A stretch of 64,000 bases of DNA, taken from contig QWOP01000042.1 of assembly GCA_003669605.1 (NCBI GenBank), positions 1-64,000 on the forward strand. Direction: 5' to 3'. The stretch comes from Planctomycetota bacterium. Its GTDB lineage: Bacteria; Planctomycetota; Planctomycetia; Pirellulales; UBA1268. Shown one piece after another: positions 31,721 through 40,801 of this stretch. The notes beneath the pieces were generated by a model. It was not told the origin of the DNA. It saw nothing but the letters and a program-made list of their open reading frames with translations, and made no database searches. Made by a program: the position numbers and the translations under genes. Position 1 is the first letter of the stretch; each line of letters begins with the position of its first letter.

Positions 31721-34084
31721 ATGGACCTCAACACCCTCAACGAGTCGCAGCGGCTGGCGGCCACGCACATCGAAGGCCCGCTCCTGGTGCTCGCGGGGCC
31801 GGGCAGTGGCAAGACCCGGGTGGTCACTCACCGGATCGCCTACCTCATCTCCCGCGGCATCCCCGCGAACCAGATTGTGGCTTTGTCGTTCACCAACAAA
31901 GCCGCCGACGAGATGCGCCGCCGCGTGACGGCTCTGGTAGGACCGCAACCGGTGGAGATGGGCACCTTTCATCGCTTCGCGGCCCGATTGCTGCGGACAC
32001 ACGCACGTTTTGTGGGACTGACGAGTGACTACTCAATCCTCGATCCGGACGATGCCACCGCGGTCATGAAGCGGGCCGCGAAACGCCTCGGCCTGACGCT
32101 GTCGCACACCCCCATCGATCGTGTTGCCGGGACGATCAGCAGGGCGAAGAACGATCTGCTCACACCGGAGTCGTTTGAACCCCGTTGGGGACGGCCCGCC
32201 GACGAGATCGCCGGTCGTCTGTGGCCCGTCTACCAACAGATGCTCCTGGAATGCAACGCAGTCGACTTCGACGATCTGCTGGTCCACGTCGCCAGGCTGA
32301 TCACTGACAACCCGGAACTCCGCGCCACGCTCGACGCCCGCCACCGTTGGATCCTCGTCGATGAGTACCAAGACACCAACGCCGCCCAATATGCCATTCT
32401 GCGTGGACTCTCCATCGACTACCAAAACCTCTCCGTCACCGGCGATCCCGACCAGGCAATCTACGGGTGGCGAGGCGCGAGCATCCGCAACATCCTCGAG
32501 TTCGAGCGTGATTACCCGGCCACGAAGGTGGTGAAACTCGAGCGCAATTACCGCAGTACCAGCAACATTCTCGGCACTGCCGACCGACTCATCGCCCACA
32601 ACAAGCGGCGCAAGCCGAAACGGCTCCTCACCGACGCGGCTGCAGGCGACAAGGTGCGCATCGTCCTCGATTCCTCTGGCCACGACGAGGCGGACCGGAT
32701 CGCCGACGAAATCGCTTGTGGAATCAGCAGTGGCCGGCGGTCACCCCGCGATTTCGCTGTTCTTTTCCGCACCAATGCACTCTCCCGCTCCCTCGAAGTC
32801 GCACTTCGTTCCCGCGGTGTGCCGTATCAACTTCTCCGTGGCGTGGAGTTCTTCAAACGCCGCGAGATCCGCGACGTCGTCGCCTGGCTGCGACTCCTGC
32901 GCAACCCGCGTGACGACGAGGCGTTGCTCCGTGTGGTCAACGTTCCTCCGCGGGGCATTGGACGACAATCGCTCGACCTCCTTACCGCGTGGTCCGCAGA
33001 CCACGCAAAGCCTCTGCTCTATGCCTGCGGACACGCCACCAAGATCGCCGGACTCTCGACCCGTGCCGCCGCGGCACTGCGAAAGTTTGGTGCTCTGCAC
33101 GCCACCCTCTCAAAAACTGCCGCCGCGGAACCCGCCGTCGCCTCCCTCCTCGGGGCGGTGCTCGAGCAGACCGGATACCGGGCCATGCTCGCGGACGAGG
33201 AAGATGAGGAGGGGGACGACCGTCTGGCAAACGTCGAGGAACTGATCACTGCCGCACGGCAGTTCGACGCCGCATTTCCAGCAGATTTTGCGACCTTGCA
33301 ATCTGGTGACGATCCGCTGGGGTCATTCCTCGACACCACGGCGCTCGTCGCCGACAGCGATGCCTGGGACCCCGGTTCCGACCGCGTCGCCCTGATGACG
33401 TTCCATGCCGCCAAAGGACTCGAGTTCCCGGTGGTGTACTTGATTGCCATGGAAGATGGCATCCTCCCCCACGAACGAAGCCTCGAGATTCCCGAACAGC
33501 TCGAGGAGGAGCGGCGACTGGTGTTTGTGGGCATCACCCGCGGAATGCAGGAGGTCCACGCCAGTTGCGCTCGGATGCGGGACTACCGTGGCACGCGTCG
33601 CATCGGCGCCCCCAGCGTTTTCCTTGCCGAGATGACCGGATCGGAAACGGCGGTCTGTGGCGCCGAGGCACGGGACAGCGACGCTCTGGCAGCCCCTTCC
33701 GCCTTCCACGACGACGACAGCTATTCGCAGGTCGATCCGGCGCCGGCAGAACGGAGTCGACACACCGCCGCGGAGACCAGCAGGCCCGATGGCCTGGTGT
33801 TGGAACCGGATGGCGACGTCCCCTCACCATCCGCCCCCAAACCGCGACGGACACCCGTTGCCTTCGAGACCGCAGCGGATCTGGCCGAACGCCTCGCGGG
33901 TGCAACCCGGCCGCCACACCGGATCAACAAGGGACAACGCGTCCGCCATGCGGAGTACGGCGAGGGGACCGTGTCCGGGCTCAGCGGTTCCGGGCCACGC
34001 TGCGTAGCCACCGTCTTCTTTGACGGCCCGGCCGGAACCCGCCGTTTCATTCTCGGTCACGGCGGACTCGAACCGGCGGATTGA
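31721..34084 (+). CDS. UvrD/PcrA-type superfamily 1 DNA helicase
   Basis: The 787-residue protein has all SF1A motifs: Walker A AGPGSGKTRVV (about 20-30), VDEYQDTN, TGDPDQAIYGWRGA, ERNYRST, TFHAAKGLEFPVVYL, and RRLVFVGITRG. The C-terminus (about 735-787, INKGQRVRHAEYGEGTV) is the Tudor-like domain that in PcrA binds RNA polymerase. A 90-residue Asp/Ser/Pro-rich linker precedes it. The family unwinds DNA 3'-5' in excision and replication-fork repair. The ATG at 31721 sets MDLNTLNESQ, as expected. Its last 28 nt overlap the convergent fcl gene. Confidence 0.95.
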   Translation: MDLNTLNESQRLAATHIEGPLLVLAGPGSGKTRVVTHRIAYLISRGIPANQIVALSFTNKAADEMRRRVTALVGPQPVEMGTFHRFAARLLRTHARFVGLTSDYSILDPDDATAVMKRAAKRLGLTLSHTPIDRVAGTISRAKNDLLTPESFEPRWGRPADEIAGRLWPVYQQMLLECNAVDFDDLLVHVARLITDNPELRATLDARHRWILVDEYQDTNAAQYAILRGLSIDYQNLSVTGDPDQAIYGWRGASIRNILEFERDYPATKVVKLERNYRSTSNILGTADRLIAHNKRRKPKRLLTDAAAGDKVRIVLDSSGHDEADRIADEIACGISSGRRSPRDFAVLFRTNALSRSLEVALRSRGVPYQLLRGVEFFKRREIRDVVAWLRLLRNPRDDEALLRVVNVPPRGIGRQSLDLLTAWSADHAKPLLYACGHATKIAGLSTRAAAALRKFGALHATLSKTAAAEPAVASLLGAVLEQTGYRAMLADEEDEEGDDRLANVEELITAARQFDAAFPADFATLQSGDDPLGSFLDTTALVADSDAWDPGSDRVALMTFHAAKGLEFPVVYLIAMEDGILPHERSLEIPEQLEEERRLVFVGITRGMQEVHASCARMRDYRGTRRIGAPSVFLAEMTGSETAVCGAEARDSDALAAPSAFHDDDSYSQVDPAPAERSRHTAAETSRPDGLVLEPDGDVPSPSAPKPRRTPVAFETAADLAERLAGATRPPHRINKGQRVRHAEYGEGTVSGLSGSGPRCVATVFFDGPAGTRRFILGHGGLEPAD

Positions 34085-35049
34085 TCCGACATCCCAGCCG
34101 GCCCGGGAATTCCCTGGTGCCGCCACCAAGCAACCGTGGCGGCCAGACCGTCATCGAAACGGCGCACCGGGCGCCAGTCAAGGAGCCTCCTGGCCCGGCT
34201 GGTGTCAAGAAGTCGCCGTGGCTGCCCATCGGGTTTGGTGGCGTCCCATTCGATGTGGCCCTTGTATCCACACGCTGCAGCGATCCGCATCACTAAGTCA
34301 CAAACCGTGATCTCCTCACCTCCACCGACATTGATCGGCACCGGTTCTTCCATCACTTCCGCCGCTCGCACGATCGCCTCAGCGGCATCGTCGACATGGA
34401 GAAACTCGCGCGTCGCCCGGCCGGTGCCCCAACAGATGATCCCCGCGGCACCGGCTGCGCGGGCCTCCTCGCAACGGCGGATCAGCGCCGGGATGACATG
34501 ACTGCTGGTAGGATCGAAATCATCTCCCGGACCGTAGAGGTTCGAAGGCACGACGATGGCACTCCGCAGACCGTATTGGCGGAAGTAGGCATCGAGCATC
34601 ACGAACAGGGTCTTCTTGGCGATACCGTACGGGGCGTTAGTCTCCTCCGGATATCCGTTCCACAAATCCTCTTCCCGGAACGGCACCGGACAGTGCTTCG
34701 GGTACGCACACACCGTTCCGGTGTGGACGAACTTCTCGATGCCACGTCGTCTCCCCTGCTCGATGAGATGCAATCCCATGGCGAGGTTGTCATGGAAGAA
34801 TGATCCAGGCGCGGCCTGATTCGCGCCGATCCCCCCCACCTCAGCTGCCAGGTGGATGACGATGTCCGGGGTACAGGCGTCGTACATCCGCCTCACAGCG
34901 GCCTCCGACGTGAGATCGTATTCCCGATGCCTGGGAACAAACAGCCGCTGGGAATCGACCCCCCGTCCACGCAGCAGCCGACACACGGCGCTGCCCAGAA
35001 ATCCGGCTCCCCCGGTGACGACGATCCGCTTGGCGGCCAATTCGATCAC
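34057..35049 (-). CDS. fcl: GDP-L-fucose synthase
   Basis: The 330-residue short-chain dehydrogenase has the Rossmann motif VTGGAGFLGSAV, the catalytic Ser-x24-Tyr-x3-Lys set (Tyr-Gly-Ile-Ala-Lys, YGIAKK) and the GATRE-like phosphate loop (GTGRATREFLHVDD). It epimerises and reduces GDP-4-keto-6-deoxymannose, the product of the gmd gene lying upstream. I prefer GTG at 35049 because GAGGG lies just before it; a TTG at 35067 is also open. It is the last gene of the GDP-sugar pair. Confidence 0.92.
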   Translation of the reverse strand: MIELAAKRIVVTGGAGFLGSAVCRLLRGRGVDSQRLFVPRHREYDLTSEAAVRRMYDACTPDIVIHLAAEVGGIGANQAAPGSFFHDNLAMGLHLIEQGRRRGIEKFVHTGTVCAYPKHCPVPFREEDLWNGYPEETNAPYGIAKKTLFVMLDAYFRQYGLRSAIVVPSNLYGPGDDFDPTSSHVIPALIRRCEEARAAGAAGIICWGTGRATREFLHVDDAAEAIVRAAEVMEEPVPINVGGGEEITVCDLVMRIAAACGYKGHIEWDATKPDGQPRRLLDTSRARRLLDWRPVRRFDDGLAATVAWWRHQGIPGPAGMSDQSAGSSPP

Positions 35050-35088
35050 GGTACCCTCGGCATCCAATCGAAAAACGTCGCCGACTGA

Positions 35089-36129
35089 TCAGAGGGGGGA
35101 GTCGCCAGCTCTCCTCCCCGTCCCATCGGCCAACTCCTTCCGTGCGAGTTCCAAGTCTGCGTCCACCATCAGCGCGACGAGTTCGGCGAACGAGTGCTGG
35201 GGACGCCAACCGAGCCTGCGGAAGGCCTTCTCCGGCGACCCCAGAAGGGCGTCCACTTCAGCAGGCCGAAACAGCCGCTGATCGACCTCCACGAAGTCGC
35301 GGTAGTTCATTCCCAATCGGCCGAATGAGTGCTCGCAGAATTCCCTGACGGTGTGAGTCTCGCCGGTGGCAATCACATAATCGTCCGGATCGTCTTGCTG
35401 GAGCATTCTCCACATCGCCTCGACATAGTCGCCGGCGTATCCCCAGTCCCGCGAGGCGTCCAGGTTGCCCAACTGCAACGTCTCCTGCAGGCCGAGGCTA
35501 ATCCGGGCAGCCGCCCGGGTGATCTTCCGTGTCACAAACGTTTCACCGCGACGTGGACTCTCGTGATTGAAGAGGATCCCACAGGATGCGTGGAGCCCGT
35601 AACTCTCGCGATAATTGACGGTGATCCAGTGGGCGTACAATTTTGATACCGCGTAGGGGCTGCGCGGATGGAAGGGAGTGGTCTCCGACTGCGGGATCTC
35701 CGTCGCCTTGCCGAACAATTCGGAACTCGACGCCTGATAAAATCGGATCGGGTCGCCGATGGCGTCCTGAACATCCCGGATCGCCTCAAGAATCCGCAGG
35801 ACGCCGAAGGCGTTGGCGTCGGCGGTGCAGGCCGGTTGCTCAAAGCTCACGCCGACATGACTTTGCGCGGCGAGGTTGTAGACCTCATCGGGACGGATCT
35901 CCCGGATCAGCCGCGCCAGGCCCCCGGCATCCCCCATGTCTCCGTGATGCAGCGTCAGTCCGTCCACGGAATCGAGACACAGTCGGTCGATCCGCTGCGT
36001 CCCGACACTACTCGACCGCCGCACCATGCCATGGACATGGTATCCCTTGGCGACAAGCAACTCGGCCAGGTACGAGCCGTCTTGCCCAGTGATACCCGTG
36101 ATCAGCGCACGCCTTGCGGACGATTTCAT
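35089..36129 (-). CDS. gmd: GDP-mannose 4,6-dehydratase
   Basis: The 346-residue protein has the NAD(P) motif [14 protein letters not shown], the catalytic [17 protein letters not shown] block and [17 protein letters not shown], all diagnostic for Gmd. It makes GDP-4-keto-6-deoxymannose for the fcl product, 39 nt downstream. The ATG at 36129 ([12 protein letters not shown]) is preceded by GGGGAG. The pair implies a fucose- or rhamnose-type sugar in the surface polysaccharide. Confidence 0.95.
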   Translation of the reverse strand: MKSSARRALITGITGQDGSYLAELLVAKGYHVHGMVRRSSSVGTQRIDRLCLDSVDGLTLHHGDMGDAGGLARLIREIRPDEVYNLAAQSHVGVSFEQPACTADANAFGVLRILEAIRDVQDAIGDPIRFYQASSSELFGKATEIPQSETTPFHPRSPYAVSKLYAHWITVNYRESYGLHASCGILFNHESPRRGETFVTRKITRAAARISLGLQETLQLGNLDASRDWGYAGDYVEAMWRMLQQDDPDDYVIATGETHTVREFCEHSFGRLGMNYRDFVEVDQRLFRPAEVDALLGSPEKAFRRLGWRPQHSFAELVALMVDADLELARKELADGTGRRAGDSPL

Positions 36130-36286
36130 GGCTCCCCGGAATCTCGATGAAAACAGCAACTCAACGCCATCAAATCACTTTGCAATCGCATGGGAAGCCC
36201 GCTCGTGCGAGTTGAGACAGCCACCACGACAACCATCCCCCAGACCGATGCCCTTCAGACGGATCTCTCCTCCGCAACCAATCCAA

Positions 36287-37015
36287 TCATGACGCCGTCG
36301 GTCCCGGCACCACAGATACGCGAGCCGGGACATCGGCATCTGGCGTCGAGGATTGCGTTGTAATCAGCCGGTCGAACTCAGGAATCAACTCCGAAAGAAA
36401 TTCGGCCCCAATCCGCGAGCCTTCCCCCTTACTGAGCAGGGTCTCGTCGACGATGGCGTAAATCTTGAAGACTGACGGATTGTTGGCCAGTTCGATCCTC
36501 GCAATCTGCGGAGCTATCCACCGGCCACCAGCGGCATATGTCCAGAAAATCCGCAGCGCCGCCCCTGGCTTCTTGAAAGTGCCGGAAAATGCCTCTGCTT
36601 TCGTGCCGTTTGGCAGCGGGATCACCTCCCGATGCTCCTGTTCACCGATCTCGAAGCCGGCACTCGGATAACACCGGTCCGGGGTGTGACCGGAGGCATC
36701 GTGCGGCGTGGCACAGACGATGAAGACACCGACAGTAGCCCCGGTATCGTCGTTGGCATATCGTCGCGAGATGTGGCCAACGGCACCGGCCGCCTTCAAC
36801 TGGGCGGGATCGGCCTCATCCTCGGAAACCATCCGCCAGACACCGAACGACTCCGGAAACCTCGTCTCAAGCAATTCCGCATCGCGAGACAACTCGGCAG
36901 CAACGTTCGTGCCTGACCAGCGATTGGTGTACTTCCCCTGTGCGTATGTCACCCCCACGACGGCCGCAAGGCCGAGGACGATCGGAAGCCACGATCGAAA
37001 GCCTGTCGATTGCAT
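36287..37015 (-). CDS. EpsI-family exosortase-associated protein
   Basis: The 242-residue protein begins with one membrane segment (about residues 9-25). The extracellular part has the family string THxxxRCYP-like (HTPDRCYPSAGFEIGE) with conserved His, Cys, Tyr and Pro, seen in EpsI (DUF3485) proteins. In known loci EpsI domains sit beside or fuse to exosortases and exopolysaccharide genes, as here; the biochemical role is unsettled. It lies 18 nt after the chain-length gene. It starts with ATG at 37015. Confidence 0.88.
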   Translation of the reverse strand: MQSTGFRSWLPIVLGLAAVVGVTYAQGKYTNRWSGTNVAAELSRDAELLETRFPESFGVWRMVSEDEADPAQLKAAGAVGHISRRYANDDTGATVGVFIVCATPHDASGHTPDRCYPSAGFEIGEQEHREVIPLPNGTKAEAFSGTFKKPGAALRIFWTYAAGGRWIAPQIARIELANNPSVFKIYAIVDETLLSKGEGSRIGAEFLSELIPEFDRLITTQSSTPDADVPARVSVVPGPTAS

Positions 37016-37033
37016 CTCACGCCGCCCTTCGAG

Positions 37034-39328
37034 TTATGCCGGACGACCGATTGCCATCGACGGGACTTTGGACTCTCTCGTACCACACATCACGCATCCC
37101 AGCACCCGGACTCCGGCCGAACGCAGCCTTTCGGACGCGGCGGCGATGGCCGGCACACTACTCACATCGCGCATGGTGGCGATCAGCACCCCGTCACACC
37201 GCTGGCCGATGAGCAGCGTGTCGGCGTAATGCAGGACGGGACCGGCGTCGATAACGATAACGTCGAACGTATCACGAAACCCCTGCATGATCCGTCCAAA
37301 TTCTGGACGCGACAGGGCATTGATGGCGGTGTAGTCACAATTCCCACCAGCCACCGCGAACAATCCTTCGATCGTCGTCGGCTGGATCACATCATTGGCC
37401 GTCACCTCGCCGCGGAGGAGATCCGACATGCCGGTAGCCGCACCATCCAACTGGAGTGTGGTGTGCACCGACGGCGTGCGAAGATTGCCTTCGAGAAGCA
37501 ACGTCCGCTTGTCTGATCGGGCAATGCTGGCGGCAAGGTTTGCGGCGACAGACGACTTTCCTTCGCGATAGCCTGGGCTGGTGATCATGATCACCTTGGG
37601 GACGTCGCGTCCGCCATGGAGGACTACCGTCCGGATACTGTCGACACTCTCCGCGAGTCGGTATTCGCTCCCGGCGTCCCGACGCGAACCGCTGACCCAC
37701 GGCACCGTGCCGATCAGGCGCAGCCCCAGTCGTTGCGTGATCACATCGGGGCTGCCCAGTTTGTTTCGCATGTACTCAAGCAGCACCACCGCCCCACCTC
37801 CAAGCGTGAGTCCCGCGCACCCCGCGAGAAGTGAGATCATAATCCTCTGGATCTCGTCATCGCTCTCTGGTACGGCTGCTTCCTCGAGAAGCTGAACGCG
37901 GGCAGGCGCTGTGAGATCGAGGGATGTCGCCTCCAACTGCAGCCCGATCTGGTCGGTGACCCGATGCAACTGTTCGATCTCTCCCTTGCGGACTTCCATG
38001 TCAGCATTTGCTTGGCCGAGGGAGGTCACTTCCTTGGAGAGTTCCTCTTTCTCGCGGGTGGTTTCCTGGATCACTTTGAGGAGACCCTCCCGGCGCAACC
38101 TCAGCACCGCCGGATTGAGGGTGCCACGGCCACCGCTAAGGGCAGAGACACCGGCCCCCGCTGGTCCCTGAGACATCACTCCGATAACCTGCTCCCGCAG
38201 CAGATTCTTGACCTCAACTAACTGCTGCTGCAGCTGCTTTCGCTGCGTTTTCATCCGCTTCACTGCCGGCTCGCTGGCGCCACGGGCGCTGCGCTGCTCC
38301 TGCGACTGAATTGAACTTGTCAGACCCGAGATCCGTTCCGTCAGGTCGCGTATCTCTGGCTCCCTGGAAAGCGCGGCGTCAACCATATCCTGCGACACGC
38401 CAGCCATGCCACCATCGGCATTGTTCTCTCCGTCAGCCCCTTGGTTGTCGCCGTCGTTCTTCTGCATTTCCATCACCGCCAACTCGGTGTCGATGATCGC
38501 AAGATCCTTCTCTGCCTGCACAAGCGCGGCGCGGACAGTCGAGAGGTGATCGAGCAACAGCGAACGCTGCGTGGCCACCTCGATGCTATCTCTCGTACCG
38601 AGCGTCTTGGCAAGCTCATTGAAGATTTCACGGCGGCTGCGCAACTCTGCCTGATTCTCCTTGTACTTCTTCTCCAGAAGATCACGACGGCTGAGTCGTT
38701 CCTGTCGATCCTTGTTGACAATGTCGTCGAGGTAGCAAGCGGTGACTGCGTTGAGAACCTTGGAAGCGTCCTCGGCCAGCGGCGCCCTGAGTTTCAACTG
38801 CATGACTTCCGATCCGGGCGGCACAGCCACCTCGATTGTCTCGGCGAGCCAGCGGACCGGATCATCCTGCTCGACTACAGTCTTTAAACTGGAGACTCCC
38901 GGACGACGCAGGGCCGCATTGAGCACCACTGGACTGCGGAGCAGTTGCAACTGCGTCTTCCGGTACGACTCGTACTCGCTCGTATCGCGCCCGCCGCTCG
39001 AGAGCATGCCCCCCTTGTCGCGAATCCGCAGCCAGACCACCGCCTCGAATCCCTTGGGAAGGAAATACCACGTCGGAATGGCGATCGCTGCCGCCAGGAC
39101 TGACCCCAGCACCGCTGCGGGCAGCCACCTCCGCCGCAGTGCATGCACCAATCGCTTGACGTCGATCCCCCCCTCCGTCTGGGGCTGACCGTGATCCAAG
39201 CCAGGCCGAAACGACCCTTGCGTGTCGGGATAAGACAACGGGTTGGTGTCGCGGACGGTGAGCGAGCCGAGCGATGGGCCCGCACTCCTGACATCACCGA
39301 CAACGGCCGTCGCAGCGGTATCACTCAT
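37034..39328 (-). CDS. Polysaccharide chain-length protein (Wzz) fused to a BY-kinase-like domain
   Basis: The 764-residue protein has two membrane segments, one near residue 55-75 (VLGSVLAAAIAIPTWYF) and one near 505-530 (ISLLAGCAGLTLGG), flanking a long coiled-coil periplasmic-type region. The C-terminal ATPase domain (about 560-745) has Walker A SPGYREGKSSVAANLA and Walker B VIVIDAGP. The Walker A' motif is degraded: the expected LLIDADLRRP reads LLLEGNLRTP, so both Asp are lost. No Tyr cluster is seen at the C-terminus. It may be a structural pseudo-kinase controlling chain length. Its ATG overlaps the exosortase stop by 8 nt. Confidence 0.88.
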   Translation of the reverse strand: MSDTAATAVVGDVRSAGPSLGSLTVRDTNPLSYPDTQGSFRPGLDHGQPQTEGGIDVKRLVHALRRRWLPAAVLGSVLAAAIAIPTWYFLPKGFEAVVWLRIRDKGGMLSSGGRDTSEYESYRKTQLQLLRSPVVLNAALRRPGVSSLKTVVEQDDPVRWLAETIEVAVPPGSEVMQLKLRAPLAEDASKVLNAVTACYLDDIVNKDRQERLSRRDLLEKKYKENQAELRSRREIFNELAKTLGTRDSIEVATQRSLLLDHLSTVRAALVQAEKDLAIIDTELAVMEMQKNDGDNQGADGENNADGGMAGVSQDMVDAALSREPEIRDLTERISGLTSSIQSQEQRSARGASEPAVKRMKTQRKQLQQQLVEVKNLLREQVIGVMSQGPAGAGVSALSGGRGTLNPAVLRLRREGLLKVIQETTREKEELSKEVTSLGQANADMEVRKGEIEQLHRVTDQIGLQLEATSLDLTAPARVQLLEEAAVPESDDEIQRIMISLLAGCAGLTLGGGAVVLLEYMRNKLGSPDVITQRLGLRLIGTVPWVSGSRRDAGSEYRLAESVDSIRTVVLHGGRDVPKVIMITSPGYREGKSSVAANLAASIARSDKRTLLLEGNLRTPSVHTTLQLDGAATGMSDLLRGEVTANDVIQPTTIEGLFAVAGGNCDYTAINALSRPEFGRIMQGFRDTFDVIVIDAGPVLHYADTLLIGQRCDGVLIATMRDVSSVPAIAAASERLRSAGVRVLGCVMCGTRESKVPSMAIGRPA

Positions 39329-40667
39329 GGGTGTTGAGCCGCTCAGTTGGGCTGTTTGACATGGATTCCTTTGGTGGCACGTTGCCATTCACCGCAGCCC
39401 CCGCACCAAGCGGAAGCGATCTGCCTCGGAGCGGAACAGATTGGCTCCCGTGCATCCCAACTCCGACAAGACCTGCTCCAGCACTCTCGAGGATGAAGAC
39501 GTTTGCCAGGATGTACTGCTCCAAGAACAACATGCCCAGCGCCATCGGCATCATCACCCAACCCGCCAAGTCGTGGAACACGACCTCTGCCAATTCCGAA
39601 TTGGCGACTTGATACAGCAACCCAGTGACGGTGATCCGGATCACGTTGACCGTGAGGGCGATGGGGATGGCGCTTGCAAGTATGATGCCATTCTCCCACC
39701 AACTCCGCTTCCCAAGCAGCACCAGTGCCACCGACAAGGCGATGAAGATCGTGAGCATGCGCAACCCACTGCAAGCATCCACGACCCCCAGATGCATTTC
39801 GCCGAGCACGATCTGATTGCCCTCGCGGTAGGCCTCCAATCCGAGCGTCTGGAGACCGAACGTACTGGCCATGGTGGCGAGCGTCTGCAGCGGGCCGAGC
39901 AGATAGCGGGTCGCCTCGTCAGGCAACGGGAACATGAAAATCAGGAATGCCACCGGAGCCCATGCCCAGCGAAAAACACTCCAACCACCGACAAGGATGA
40001 AGACTCCCGCCACTGCGGGAACAAACGTGTACATGTCGATCGTGATGATCCGGTAGCGGGCGACGAACAGCCGGAGGGCGAAACTGGCGCACAGCAACCC
40101 CAGACCGGCGACTCGAGCACTGACCGACACCGGAAACACCGCTGGCTTGCGCCACCAGAAGAGCAACGCCACTGAAAAAAGCGGCACAATCCAGCCGTGG
40201 GAATACTGGGGGTTGCTCCAACTGAGGTAGGCGTTGGTGAGGCCCGGGAAATAACTGTAGACCAGCATGGCGACAAACGCCCCGATCGTGATCAGCGTCA
40301 TCCGCTGTTCAGGAGAGGCAAGGTCAGCGACAAGTTCGCCCCAACGCTTTTTGCTCCCTTCGAGGAGCCCTTCCTCTTCGTCTTGGATCGGCACGCGAAC
40401 AGAATAGGGCATCGCGGGAACACTGCTGCGCGAAGCAGCCCCTCCCACCCCCAAGGGCAAAGCGGGCTGGCTGGCCGTGGAAGGGACACTGCCCGGTGCC
40501 ACGCCGCCCGCTCCGGGGGACTCGCCACCGGCTGGGGCAGACGCAACCTGACCACCGGCCGGCGCTTTTTGCACTCCCAGCGGAACAACAGGCATTCCCA
40601 GAGGGCCTACGGGCGCAGAGGGCGATCGCCGGCGATGGTTCCCGAATCCAAGAATGGGTGCAGTCAT
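39321..40667 (-). CDS. Exosortase
   Basis: The 448-residue protein has a Pro/Gly-rich, probably cytoplasmic N-terminal 100 residues, then about eight membrane helices. The three exosortase catalytic residues are visible: Cys299 (DACSGLRML), Arg344 (NVIRITVTG) and His365 (FHDLAGW). By family knowledge exosortases cleave and anchor PEP-CTERM-like proteins and are tied to exopolysaccharide export. The ATG at 40667 is the most sensible start. It heads the run of exosortase, chain-length and EpsI genes. Confidence 0.93.
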   Translation of the reverse strand: MTAPILGFGNHRRRSPSAPVGPLGMPVVPLGVQKAPAGGQVASAPAGGESPGAGGVAPGSVPSTASQPALPLGVGGAASRSSVPAMPYSVRVPIQDEEEGLLEGSKKRWGELVADLASPEQRMTLITIGAFVAMLVYSYFPGLTNAYLSWSNPQYSHGWIVPLFSVALLFWWRKPAVFPVSVSARVAGLGLLCASFALRLFVARYRIITIDMYTFVPAVAGVFILVGGWSVFRWAWAPVAFLIFMFPLPDEATRYLLGPLQTLATMASTFGLQTLGLEAYREGNQIVLGEMHLGVVDACSGLRMLTIFIALSVALVLLGKRSWWENGIILASAIPIALTVNVIRITVTGLLYQVANSELAEVVFHDLAGWVMMPMALGMLFLEQYILANVFILESAGAGLVGVGMHGSQSVPLRGRSLPLGAGAAVNGNVPPKESMSNSPTERLNTHE

Positions 40668-40801
40668 CGCGCTCACATACTCCGCTAGGCTGGCTCTCCA
40701 GCCGCACCACAACTCTACCACCCAAATATACACAATCCCTCAGCCGGAAGGCCACTCCTCGCGTTTCGCGGCCCCGTTCGCCTCCGAAGCGGTGAGGCAA
40801 C

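Noticed and set aside
39441-40175. 244-codon plus-strand frame opposite the exosortase
   Set aside because: The minus strand has the three exosortase catalytic residues. The plus frame is His/Gln/Arg-rich noise.
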